A stretch of DNA of 64,000 nucleotides. Origin: Billgrantia montanilacus (GTDB lineage: Bacteria; Pseudomonadota; Gammaproteobacteria; Pseudomonadales; Halomonadaceae). Both the position numbers and the translations under genes were made by a program. Positions 23,468 to 31,901 of the stretch are shown piece after piece; the stretch's first letter is position 1, and every line of letters begins with the position of its first letter. The stretch lies in NCBI RefSeq assembly GCF_003336675.1, contig NZ_QPII01000001.1, positions 248,001 to 312,000 of the forward strand, in the 5' to 3' direction. The notes under the pieces were generated by a model. That model was not told the origin of the DNA. It did not search any database and saw only the letters and a list, made by a program, of their open reading frames with translations.

Positions 23468-25154
23468 GAGGGGCTCCGGTCCCATCCCGGGATTGCAGCC
23501 GGACACGCCCGGCGCAGTGCCGACCCTCGCTGGACTCGAAGGCGAAGGCGATGCCATCCCCGCGCCGCGTCAGCTCGAGCGTGAAGCGTATCCCGGGTTG
23601 CAACGGGCGCTGGAACTTCAGGCGCTCGAGGCCCTGGAAGTCGCCCTGTAGCCCGAAGCTCTCGCGGGCCAGTTCGATGGCCCATTGCACCATGACCACT
23701 CCGGGTACCAAGGGGTATTCCTCGAAATGGCCCTCGAGGTATATCAGGCGCTCCGGAACCTCAAGGGTCAGGGTGCAGATGTCGGCGCCCGAGCGTTGCT
23801 CTCCCAGCCAGCGTGGCATTCGATTGTCGTCGAGATCGGCAAAGAGTCGCTTGATCAGTCCACGATCGAGCTTGCCCAGATTGTTGCTGGGCATGGCGTC
23901 GACGCAGCGCCAGTAGCGCGGAATGGCCACCGGCTCCATATGTGGCGCCAGCCTGGAGCGCAGACGATGAATCAGCGCACGACGGGTCAAGTGATCATGA
24001 GGCATCACGTCGTGGTGCACGGCGATTATTGCTCCCAGTCGTCCGTCATCGCGACCGAGGTCCACGCAGCGGGCTTCAACCATTTCCGGAGCCTCTACCA
24101 GGAGGCCTTCGATATGTGTCAGCGAGACGCGTTTTCCCGCGACCTTGACCAGGCGATCAGCTCGACCCAACAGCTTGAAGCCGTTGGCCGTGGGCAAGAC
24201 GCGGTCGGGTTGATGCCACCACGCTTCGGGCTTTTCGAGAAATGGCGAACGAACCTTCATTCGTTCATCTTCCAGCAGCAGGTGCACTCCAGGCAGAGGC
24301 TGCCAGGCGTTGTCATGGGCTTGTCGTCGATGGGCGATTCCACCGGTCTCGGTGCTGCCATAGATTTCGATCACCGGCGCCCGCAACAGGCATTCGGCAT
24401 GGCGGGCATCCGATGCGGAGAGGGGGGCGCCGGAGGAGAACACCCGGCATGGTGCGGCCTGTTCAGTCCATGGCAGGTGTTCGGGGAGACGGGACAGCTG
24501 GGCCGGAGAGCTCACCACCACTGCCTTCAGTCCAGCCCTGCCGGCCTCCTCGAGGCGAGCGGCAAGCGCTTCGGGGTAGCGACTGGCATCGTCGCAGAAT
24601 GGCACGCCGGCACAGAGAGGGTGCAATATCCCGACGAGCAGGCCGTAGATATGCTGGTGGCTAACCTGTGAGATCACCGCGGTGCCGGCCAGGGGCCAGA
24701 GTGCGGCGTGGGCGGCCAGCTCTGCATCGAGCTGATCGAAACGCTTGGTCAGTCGTACGGGGTCGCCAGTGGAGCCGGAGGTATAGATCACCACGGCGAC
24801 AGCGGCAGGCGATGGTGCTAGCGGGGGGGGAAGCGGGTTTTGCGATGCCTCAGGCGTGTCCGGGAGCGTTCCATCGACCTCCTTGATCACTCTCGCCAGG
24901 GTCTCCGGGCGGTCGTCGGTGGGCAGCACGGCGATGCGACCACTCTCCCATAGTGCCACCAGAGCGGCACAGAATGCCTCGGGCTGGCGCTGACAGAGTA
25001 ACCATTTGCCAGCGGGCCGGCCGTCAAGCCATCGTCTCCACGCATCGACACGCTCGATCAAGGTAGTCGGCGTGGCCCATGGCTTGATCAGGCTTTGCGT
25101 ACTCTTGCACAAGGGGCGTCGCCAGGGCGCCTGGTCAAGGGGGATGAAGGTCAT
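23460..25154 (-). CDS. AMP-dependent aryl-acid ligase fused to hotdog dehydratase
   Basis: A 564-residue two-domain protein. Residues about 1-420 are an adenylate-forming ligase: P-loop YTSGSTGDPVRLTK, then IYGSTETGG and the hinge region LLGRADRLVKVAGKRVS with the late Lys near LGKLDRG. Residues about 440-564 are a FabZ-like hotdog domain with GHFEEYPLVPGVVMVQWA, whose His is catalytic. It would activate the aryl acrylate from the ammonia-lyase, load it on ACP, and also serve as the second dehydratase. It thus combines ApeH and ApeI in one chain. The start at 25154 overlaps the upstream stop in ATGA. Confidence 0.82.
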   Translation of the reverse strand: MTFIPLDQAPWRRPLCKSTQSLIKPWATPTTLIERVDAWRRWLDGRPAGKWLLCQRQPEAFCAALVALWESGRIAVLPTDDRPETLARVIKEVDGTLPDTPEASQNPLPPPLAPSPAAVAVVIYTSGSTGDPVRLTKRFDQLDAELAAHAALWPLAGTAVISQVSHQHIYGLLVGILHPLCAGVPFCDDASRYPEALAARLEEAGRAGLKAVVVSSPAQLSRLPEHLPWTEQAAPCRVFSSGAPLSASDARHAECLLRAPVIEIYGSTETGGIAHRRQAHDNAWQPLPGVHLLLEDERMKVRSPFLEKPEAWWHQPDRVLPTANGFKLLGRADRLVKVAGKRVSLTHIEGLLVEAPEMVEARCVDLGRDDGRLGAIIAVHHDVMPHDHLTRRALIHRLRSRLAPHMEPVAIPRYWRCVDAMPSNNLGKLDRGLIKRLFADLDDNRMPRWLGEQRSGADICTLTLEVPERLIYLEGHFEEYPLVPGVVMVQWAIELARESFGLQGDFQGLERLKFQRPLQPGIRFTLELTRRGDGIAFAFESSEGRHCAGRVRLQSRDGTGAPHG

Positions 25155-25687
25155 GTCAAGGCTCTCCGCAGTTTCTGGCGCAGCAGCCATTCACCGCCGA
25201 ACATCAGGCCGATCAGCCCATAGCTGATGACGCCATTGTACAGCGACCATATGGCTAGCTCGGCGTAGAGCGCGGTCCAGAAGGCCACGCTGCCGTTGGC
25301 GACAAAGAACACACACCAGGCCCAGGTCACCCGGCGGGTATAGCGTACGCCGGCTGCCGACAATTCGGGCTCGCGCAGACGGGCCAGCCGTTCAACAATG
25401 GGCGTGCCCCATTTCAGGCTGGACAAGAACAGGGTCAGCATGATGGCATTCACAGCAACCGGGTAGGCGCGCATGCCGAGTTCGGCTTGCCCCATTGCGC
25501 CTACGCCAAGCAAAAGCGCCGCCGCGGTAATTGACAACAGGCGTGCCTGGGGCATGCGCCAAGCCAGCAAGGTTGCGCCAACGAGCAACAAGGGCCAGCT
25601 ACCCAGTGTGCCGTGCAAAGCGAACACCATAAGCGGCCAGGCCAGTGCGACAAGCATGCTGAGCCACTCTGTTGTGCGAAACCACAT
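25151..25687 (-). CDS. apeG: COG4648 family membrane protein of the APE cluster
   Basis: A 178-residue integral membrane protein with about five to six hydrophobic segments (LVALAWPLMVFAL, WPLLLVGATLLAW, LLSITAAALLLGVGA, WAWCVFFVANGSVAFWTALYA, GVISYGLIGLMFGG). It resembles COG4648, which recurs beside the ACP genes in aryl polyene clusters and has no proven activity. It sits 3 bp after the second ACP gene and overlaps the ligase in ATGA. Identification rests on topology plus context. Confidence 0.7.
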   Translation of the reverse strand: MWFRTTEWLSMLVALAWPLMVFALHGTLGSWPLLLVGATLLAWRMPQARLLSITAAALLLGVGAMGQAELGMRAYPVAVNAIMLTLFLSSLKWGTPIVERLARLREPELSAAGVRYTRRVTWAWCVFFVANGSVAFWTALYAELAIWSLYNGVISYGLIGLMFGGEWLLRQKLRRALT

Positions 25688-25690
25688 ATC

Positions 25691-25957
25691 TCAGCGCAAC
25701 ATCAGGCGCTCGACGGCCTTGACCACATCGTCGATGGTACGAACCGCCTTGAAGTCCTCCGGATTGATGCGTCGACCGGTAAATTGCTTGAGTTCGACGA
25801 CCAGGTCCACGGCATCGATACTGTCGATATCAAGATCCTCGTAGAGCCGTGCTTCGGGCTTGATGTCATTGGCCTCGAGTTCGAACAGTTCGACCAAGGT
25901 CTTGCGGATATGATTGAAGATCTCGGTGTGATCGACCGTAGAGGTATCAATTGGCAC
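25691..25957 (-). CDS. apeF: Acyl carrier protein 2 of the APE cluster
   Basis: An 88-residue acidic ACP; the phosphopantetheine attaches to Ser in LDIDSIDAVDLV. It carries the growing or starter chain. The start is probably the GTG at 25957, because GGAGG lies 6 nt upstream, giving MPIDTSTVDHTE; an ATG at 25987 lies inside the preceding ACP gene and lacks a ribosome site. It overlaps the first ACP gene by 11 bp. The two ACPs are clearly different proteins, not a recent duplication. Confidence 0.85.
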   Translation of the reverse strand: MPIDTSTVDHTEIFNHIRKTLVELFELEANDIKPEARLYEDLDIDSIDAVDLVVELKQFTGRRINPEDFKAVRTIDDVVKAVERLMLR

Positions 25958-26219
25958 GGCGGGCCTCCACCAGGGCTTGCAAGGCATTCAGGTTTGCGAA
26001 GTGACGGCGAGTCTCCTCGGCTTCGGCATCCAGCTTGATACCGAAACGTTTCTGCAGAGCCAAGCCGAGTTCGAGAGCATCAATGGAATCAAGGCCGAGC
26101 CCTTCTCCGAATAAGGGGGCGTCGGGATCGATATCGCCAGGGGCGATATCTTCCAGCTCAAGTGTTTCGATAAGCAGATGCTTGAGTTCAAGCGACAGAG
26201 TCGTGTGTGTTTCGCTCAT
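25947..26219 (-). CDS. apeE: Acyl carrier protein 1 of the APE cluster
   Basis: A 90-residue acidic ACP with Ser in GLGLDSIDALEL as the phosphopantetheine site. Start at 26219 (MSETHTTLSLELKHLL); the gene overlaps the 3' end of the acyltransferase gene by about 32 bp. In characterised APE systems one ACP carries the chain during elongation while the other is used for starter loading or transfer; which role applies here cannot be told from sequence. Confidence 0.85.
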   Translation of the reverse strand: MSETHTTLSLELKHLLIETLELEDIAPGDIDPDAPLFGEGLGLDSIDALELGLALQKRFGIKLDAEAEETRRHFANLNALQALVEARRAN

Positions 26220-26979
26220 GGTTAAGTTGTTCCAGTTCCCTGTTGAAATGGTCACTAAGCCGACGTGTCAACCGTCTTGCGACCTGCCCGGTCGGCTGTT
26301 GGTTATCGTCGTTGACAGGCAAGTCGTCGAGTACTCGGATATCGATTCGAACCTTTTGCTCCGGAATGTGGTACCAAGGCTCACCCTTGGTCAGCGTGGT
26401 AGGCAAACACTGTATCAGTACCGGGGTGATGGCCGTTCCGGTACGTAAGGCGATATTTGCTCCCCCACGCTTGAAAACGATGGGGTGTTGCGGTGTGGTG
26501 CGGGTCCCCTCCGGAAATAGAATGAGCGAATTTCCTTTCAGAAGGCTTTCTCTTGCAGCTTCCAGCACTTTTTCGGGATCTTGGTTAGTAATATAACCGG
26601 CTGCACGTATTGGCCCGCGTGTAAAAGGATTGGTGGCCAAGCGTCCCTTGACAATGCAGTCGGCATGGGGGGTGTGTGCCAGCAGAAATATTACATCTAT
26701 CAGCGATGGATGATTGGCCAATACCAATAGCCCGGGGCGGTGGAGGCGCTCGATATGCTCGAGTCGATAATCCAGTACTCCGAGCCCGCGCATCAGTGAA
26801 ATAAAACAGCGAAAGCAATTCTGGATCAGGCATCGTGCCAGATATTGACGCCAAGCGGTATCACGCACGACGACCTTCATCAGGGGAACGGCCACTAGGC
26901 CAATACCAAGGCCGCCGATGCCGAAGGCTGTAAAAGAGAGTGCCGTGCCAAACCCGCGGCGCCATCTATCCAGGCTCAT
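26188..26979 (-). CDS. apeD: PlsC-type lysophospholipid acyltransferase of the APE cluster
   Basis: A 263-residue membrane-bound acyltransferase. An N-terminal hydrophobic region (LSFTAFGIGGLGIGLVAVPL) leads to NHPSLID, the H-x4-D catalytic motif, and LFPEGTRTTPQHP, the substrate-binding block of PlsC. It probably links fatty or polyene acyl groups to a glycerol-phosphate-like acceptor for membrane anchoring. The start at 26979 overlaps the upstream stop in ATGA. Base composition here is visibly more AT-rich than most of the window. Confidence 0.83.
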   Translation of the reverse strand: MSLDRWRRGFGTALSFTAFGIGGLGIGLVAVPLMKVVVRDTAWRQYLARCLIQNCFRCFISLMRGLGVLDYRLEHIERLHRPGLLVLANHPSLIDVIFLLAHTPHADCIVKGRLATNPFTRGPIRAAGYITNQDPEKVLEAARESLLKGNSLILFPEGTRTTPQHPIVFKRGGANIALRTGTAITPVLIQCLPTTLTKGEPWYHIPEQKVRIDIRVLDDLPVNDDNQQPTGQVARRLTRRLSDHFNRELEQLNHERNTHDSVA

Positions 26980-27653
26980 GTTGTCCCCAGTTCCCACCGG
27001 CGCCGTCCCTCCAGGTAGGGGGAGTCGCCATTCAGCCAGCTTATTACCTCGAGAGGCGTGGGATGGGTGGGGTGCGCCGGGTCAGAGGACAGCAATGGCT
27101 GTCCTGTGTTCAGCGTCAGTCGGAGGCCGACGGCGCAGGGAATGCCAGGGTGCTCGGTGCACCCGTGGTAGGCCGAGGCGAGCACGCATTCCGAAAAAAC
27201 GGCGATAACGGCTTGATAGCCTTCTACCAGGTAGCCTTTTGCCTCCGCCAGAATGGCGTCGAATTCGTCGCCGCAAGCACCTAATGCCTGGATGGGTCGG
27301 TGATGCTGTCGTGCGATGGAGTGAACGCCCAACAAGGCATTGTGTACTGACATGGAGAAGTGCGTTGGTGATATGGGCTCGCCGCGCTGGAGGGCTTCGA
27401 GCATGGCCAGGGAGCGGGTGGTATCGCCGTGCCGAGAGGCGTGCACCAGCGGAAAATCCGAGCCTGGATCGAGGGCAGCGAGTATTTCGCAGGTTGCCCG
27501 ACCTGCACTGTCGAGGCGGCGCCGCAGCATTGCAGGCAGGTCGTTGCCCGGTTGCGCCGAGATGCGATGACGGGGGTCAGGGGTGGGTGTTGCCTCAGCC
27601 GCAATCCAGCCTCGCCAGTCTTCGAGATGTATGGAGAAGGACATTATTGTCAT
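26976..27653 (-). CDS. apeC: APE chain-length factor (short ketosynthase-like protein)
   Basis: A 225-residue protein of the short beta-ketoacyl-synthase-like family found at the head of APE clusters. The pattern SIHLEDWRGWIA at the start, FSMSVHNALLGVHSIA and LGACGDEFDAILAEAKGYL follows the KS fold but lacks the KS nucleophile motif T-A-C-S/T-S and the C-terminal His motifs, so it is a non-condensing partner that sets chain length with the KS at 13879-15069. It is the first gene of the operon, behind an AT-rich promoter region. ATG 27644 is an alternative start; neither has a strong ribosome site. Confidence 0.75.
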   Translation of the reverse strand: MTIMSFSIHLEDWRGWIAAEATPTPDPRHRISAQPGNDLPAMLRRRLDSAGRATCEILAALDPGSDFPLVHASRHGDTTRSLAMLEALQRGEPISPTHFSMSVHNALLGVHSIARQHHRPIQALGACGDEFDAILAEAKGYLVEGYQAVIAVFSECVLASAYHGCTEHPGIPCAVGLRLTLNTGQPLLSSDPAHPTHPTPLEVISWLNGDSPYLEGRRRWELGTT

Positions 27654-27706
27654 CTCGGCCGGATTAGAAAGAGCGTAATGTTAACGTAGATGAATGGTCA
27701 TCCAAA

Positions 27707-27712
27707 ATTATA
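27707..27712 (-). promoter_or_regulatory. Likely -10 box of the APE operon promoter
   Basis: TATAAT on the minus strand, 54-59 bp before the first APE gene, within a strongly AT-rich stretch (27660-27800). No consensus -35 lies 16-18 bp upstream, which may mean the promoter needs an activator. Confidence 0.4.
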
Positions 27713-27806
27713 CGTAGTTTTTATTTTGTAATGGGTGCGTATAAATCAATATCTCTCTAATTCATGGCCTCAATGCAGCAGTAAGTTTGCATGATTGAAA
27801 GATTGT

Positions 27807-27828
27807 CCACTCGACTTGGTTCGAGTGG
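27807..27828 (-). terminator. Hairpin after hexR
   Basis: CCACTCGA and TCGAGTGG form an 8-bp stem with loop CTTGGT 39 bp after the hexR stop. The downstream strand lacks a clean T-run, so termination is plausible but not certain; it separates hexR from the APE operon on the same strand. Confidence 0.5.
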
Positions 27829-27866
27829 GCATGGGGCGACAGACTGGGGTAGTTCGTCTGTGGGGG

Positions 27867-28721
27867 TCATCCGACCGGATAGCGCGTCTCCAGCAGGCTG
27901 TCCTTGATCTTCTTCAGGTGCGGCAGGAAGTCTTCACCGCGACGCAGGGTGACGCCGGTGGCCAGCACGTCGATCAGGGTGAGCTGGATCATTCGCGAGG
28001 TCATCGGCATGTAGACGTCGGTATCCTCGGGGGTGGCCACCTCCAGCGTCTCGGTACACTCATTGGCCAGCGGCGAGGCGGGTGCGGTGATACCCAACAC
28101 CACCGCGCCGCTTTCACGTGCCAGTCGGGCGATGTCGACCAGTTCCCGGGTGCGGCCGGTCCAGGAGATCACCACCACCACGTCACCGGTGTGACAGGCC
28201 GCCGCCACCATCCGCTGCATCAGTACGTCCACATAAGACGTGACCGGCAGGTTGAAGCGAAAGAACTTGTGCTGAGCGTCCTGTGCCACCGCGCCCGAGG
28301 CGCCGAGGCCGAAGAAGTGGATCTGCTTGGCCTGGATCAAGTAGTCCACCACGCGCTCGATGCGCGCCGGGTCGAGCTCGCGGCTGGCCTCGTCCAGTGC
28401 GGCGATGGTGGCACCGAATATCTTGCGTGTGTATTCGGTGGCGCCGTCGCCCGGTTCCACCGCCTGGCTGACATAGGGTGTGCCGCCGGCCAGGCTCTGG
28501 GCTAGCTTGATCTTGAAGTCCGGGTAGCCCTTGGCATCGAAGCTTCGGCAGAAACGGTTTACCGTGGGTTCGCTGACGGAAGCCGCCTGGGCCAGGCTGG
28601 CGATACTGAGGCCGGTAGCGCGGGAGGGGTCGGCTAGGATGACGTCCGCGACCTTGCGCTCGGAGCGGTTCAGCTCTTCGAGGCGTTGGCGAATACGCTG
28701 GAGCAGGTCGTGATTGGCCAT
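27867..28721 (-). CDS. hexR: Transcriptional regulator HexR
   Basis: A 284-residue RpiR-family repressor. The N-terminal helix-turn-helix ([27 protein letters not shown], about residues 45-65) is nearly identical to HexR of enterics and pseudomonads, and the C-terminal SIS sugar-phosphate domain spans about 120-260 ([25 protein letters not shown]). HexR represses Entner-Doudoroff and glucose genes; 2-keto-3-deoxy-6-phosphogluconate releases it. It is divergent from zwf-pgl-eda, with a HexR-type palindrome between. The start at 28721 ([12 protein letters not shown]) has GGAGAG upstream and matches family N-termini better than 28754. Confidence 0.95.
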   Translation of the reverse strand: MANHDLLQRIRQRLEELNRSERKVADVILADPSRATGLSIASLAQAASVSEPTVNRFCRSFDAKGYPDFKIKLAQSLAGGTPYVSQAVEPGDGATEYTRKIFGATIAALDEASRELDPARIERVVDYLIQAKQIHFFGLGASGAVAQDAQHKFFRFNLPVTSYVDVLMQRMVAAACHTGDVVVVISWTGRTRELVDIARLARESGAVVLGITAPASPLANECTETLEVATPEDTDVYMPMTSRMIQLTLIDVLATGVTLRRGEDFLPHLKKIKDSLLETRYPVG

Positions 28722-28858
28722 GTGGGTCGAGCTCTCCGTGACGGCTTGGCGCAATGCGCCGGCAGCTGGGTGATGTGGTGATTTAACAACATTTTCAGCG
28801 CTATCCTAGCGCGAACCCTTATTAGGACGCGAACGATAGCAGAGGGTAAAGGCTTTTT

Positions 28859-28873
28859 TATAGTAATATTACA
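28859..28873 (+). promoter_or_regulatory. HexR-type operator upstream of zwf
   Basis: TATAGTAATATTACA, 68 bp before zwf. The right half ATTACA is exact for the gammaproteobacterial HexR half-site; the left half (TATAGT) matches 4 of 6 positions of TGTAAT. It shares the core TAGTwwTATTAC with the site upstream of edd (46451-46465). Confidence 0.65.
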
Positions 28874-28940
28874 GAATATACTTGCTGTAAGGCGTGGCAA
28901 TGGCGTATTTTTTCCGTAAGTTAACCAGATGGGGGCGTGC

Positions 28941-30449
<1,509 letters not shown>

Positions 30450-30450
30450 T

Positions 30451-31128
30451 ATGCCGATATCGGATGCCAAGCCCCGCGATCAACTCGCCGAGCAGCTCGC
30501 CGAAGCCGCCACTGCGGCCCTGGAGCAGGATCTGGCCCGGCAGGAGCGTGCTCTGCTGGTCCTCTCCGGCGGCTCTACCCCGGTTCCCTTCTTCCAGGCA
30601 CTGGCCTCCCGCGAGCTGCCCTGGTCGCGGATCGACGTGACCCTGGCTGACGAGCGCTGGGTTCCCGAGTCCGCCGAGGCGAGCAATGCCCGACTGGTGA
30701 GGGAGCATCTGCTGGTAGGGCCGGCGGCGGCGGCCAATTTCATCTCTCTCGTCACCGGCGACGAGACGCCCGAGCAGGGCGCCGCGGAGGTTGCCCGGCG
30801 CATCGAAGCGTTGAGCTGGCCAGCCAGCCTGGTGGTGCTGGGTATGGGCGGCGACGGGCACACGGCATCGCTGTTTCCCGATAGTCGCGAGCTTGAGCTG
30901 GCGCTCTCCACCGCCGATCCCGTCGTCGCGGTGCGCTCGCCGAGCCAGCCACAGGCGCGTATTACCCTCAGCGCCGACCGGCTGCATCAGGCACGCCGTC
31001 ACGTGCTGCATATCACGGGTGGCGACAAGCGCAGCGTTCTGGCCCGTGCCATGGCGGGTGACGACCTTCGCGAGCTGCCCATTCGCGCCTTTCTATCCTG
31101 TCCGCTGGCCGTCTACTGGGCCCCCTGA
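30451..31128 (+). CDS. pgl: 6-phosphogluconolactonase
   Basis: A 225-residue DevB-type lactonase that opens the lactone made by Zwf to 6-phosphogluconate. LVLSGGSTPVPFF near the start, the T-L-A-D-E-R-W block and LGMGGDGHTASLFP with the catalytic His are diagnostic. The ATG at 30451 is 1 bp after the zwf stop, so translation is coupled. It feeds the edd product line, whose genes are about 14 kb away on the other strand. Confidence 0.95.
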   Translation: MPISDAKPRDQLAEQLAEAATAALEQDLARQERALLVLSGGSTPVPFFQALASRELPWSRIDVTLADERWVPESAEASNARLVREHLLVGPAAAANFISLVTGDETPEQGAAEVARRIEALSWPASLVVLGMGGDGHTASLFPDSRELELALSTADPVVAVRSPSQPQARITLSADRLHQARRHVLHITGGDKRSVLARAMAGDDLRELPIRAFLSCPLAVYWAP

Positions 31129-31147
31129 TCGTTTCTGGAGTCTGCTT

Positions 31148-31810
31148 ATGACTATCGAAAAACAGCTTCCCTCCACCCGGACCACCGAGCTCGACAGCAT
31201 CTGCCTCAAGGCGGAGGTGATCCCGGTGCTGGCCATCGAGCGGCTGGAAGATGCCGTGCCGCTGGGGCGTGCCCTGGTGGAAGGTGGTTTGACCGTGCTG
31301 GAGGTGACGCTGCGCACAGACTGTGCCCTGGAGGCGATCCGCCGGCTCTGTGAAGCGTTGCCACAGGCCAGTATCGGCGTGGGCACCGTGTTGACGCCGG
31401 CCCAGTATCGCCAGGCCGAGCAGGCCGGGGCTGACTTCGTCGTAACCCCGGGGACCACCGAGGCGCTCTATCGCTACGGGGTGACCAGCCCGGTACCCAT
31501 GCTGCCAGGCGTTGCCACCGTGTCCGAGTTGATGACCGGCTGGCAGTACGGCTACCGGCGCTTCAAGTTCTTTCCTGCCGAGGCCAGCGGTGGGGTGAAA
31601 GCGCTCAAGTCCTTCGCTGGTCCCATTCCCGAAGCACGCTTCTGCCCCACCGGTGGAATCGGCGTGAACAATGCCGAGGACTACCTGGCCTTGAAAAACG
31701 TGATGTGCGTCGGCGGTTCCTGGCTGACGCCCAAGTCGCTGATCGATGCCGAGGACTGGGACGCCATCCGTTCCCTGGCCCGTGAAGCCGCCGAGCGTTT
31801 CCACCACTGA
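31148..31810 (+). CDS. eda: KDPG/KHG aldolase (2-keto-3-deoxy-6-phosphogluconate aldolase)
   Basis: A 220-residue class I aldolase that splits KDPG into pyruvate and glyceraldehyde-3-phosphate, the last Entner-Doudoroff step. The Schiff-base Lys lies in RRFKFFPAEASGG, the catalytic Glu in LEVTLRT, and the phosphate site in PTGGIG. Start ATG 31148 follows TCTGGAG. It is third in zwf-pgl-eda and is followed by a strong intrinsic terminator at 31859-31884. Confidence 0.96.
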   Translation: MTIEKQLPSTRTTELDSICLKAEVIPVLAIERLEDAVPLGRALVEGGLTVLEVTLRTDCALEAIRRLCEALPQASIGVGTVLTPAQYRQAEQAGADFVVTPGTTEALYRYGVTSPVPMLPGVATVSELMTGWQYGYRRFKFFPAEASGGVKALKSFAGPIPEARFCPTGGIGVNNAEDYLALKNVMCVGGSWLTPKSLIDAEDWDAIRSLAREAAERFHH

Positions 31811-31858
31811 TTCATCCTGTTGTTCCGTGCTCTCTCGACAGCCAGTGGCTGTCTTTAT

Positions 31859-31884
31859 GCCCGGCCTTTTGGCCGGGCTTTTTT
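31859..31884 (+). terminator. Intrinsic terminator after eda
   Basis: GCCCGGCC and GGCCGGGC form an 8-bp stem with a TTTT loop, followed by six T. It closes the zwf-pgl-eda operon; the next gene is convergent. Confidence 0.92.
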
Positions 31885-31901
31885 CTGTCGACTAGCCCTC
31901 A

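Noticed and set aside
27715..27731. HexR-like AT-rich string upstream of the APE operon
   Set aside because: Resembles the left half-site only; the right half is missing and the region is AT-rich by default.
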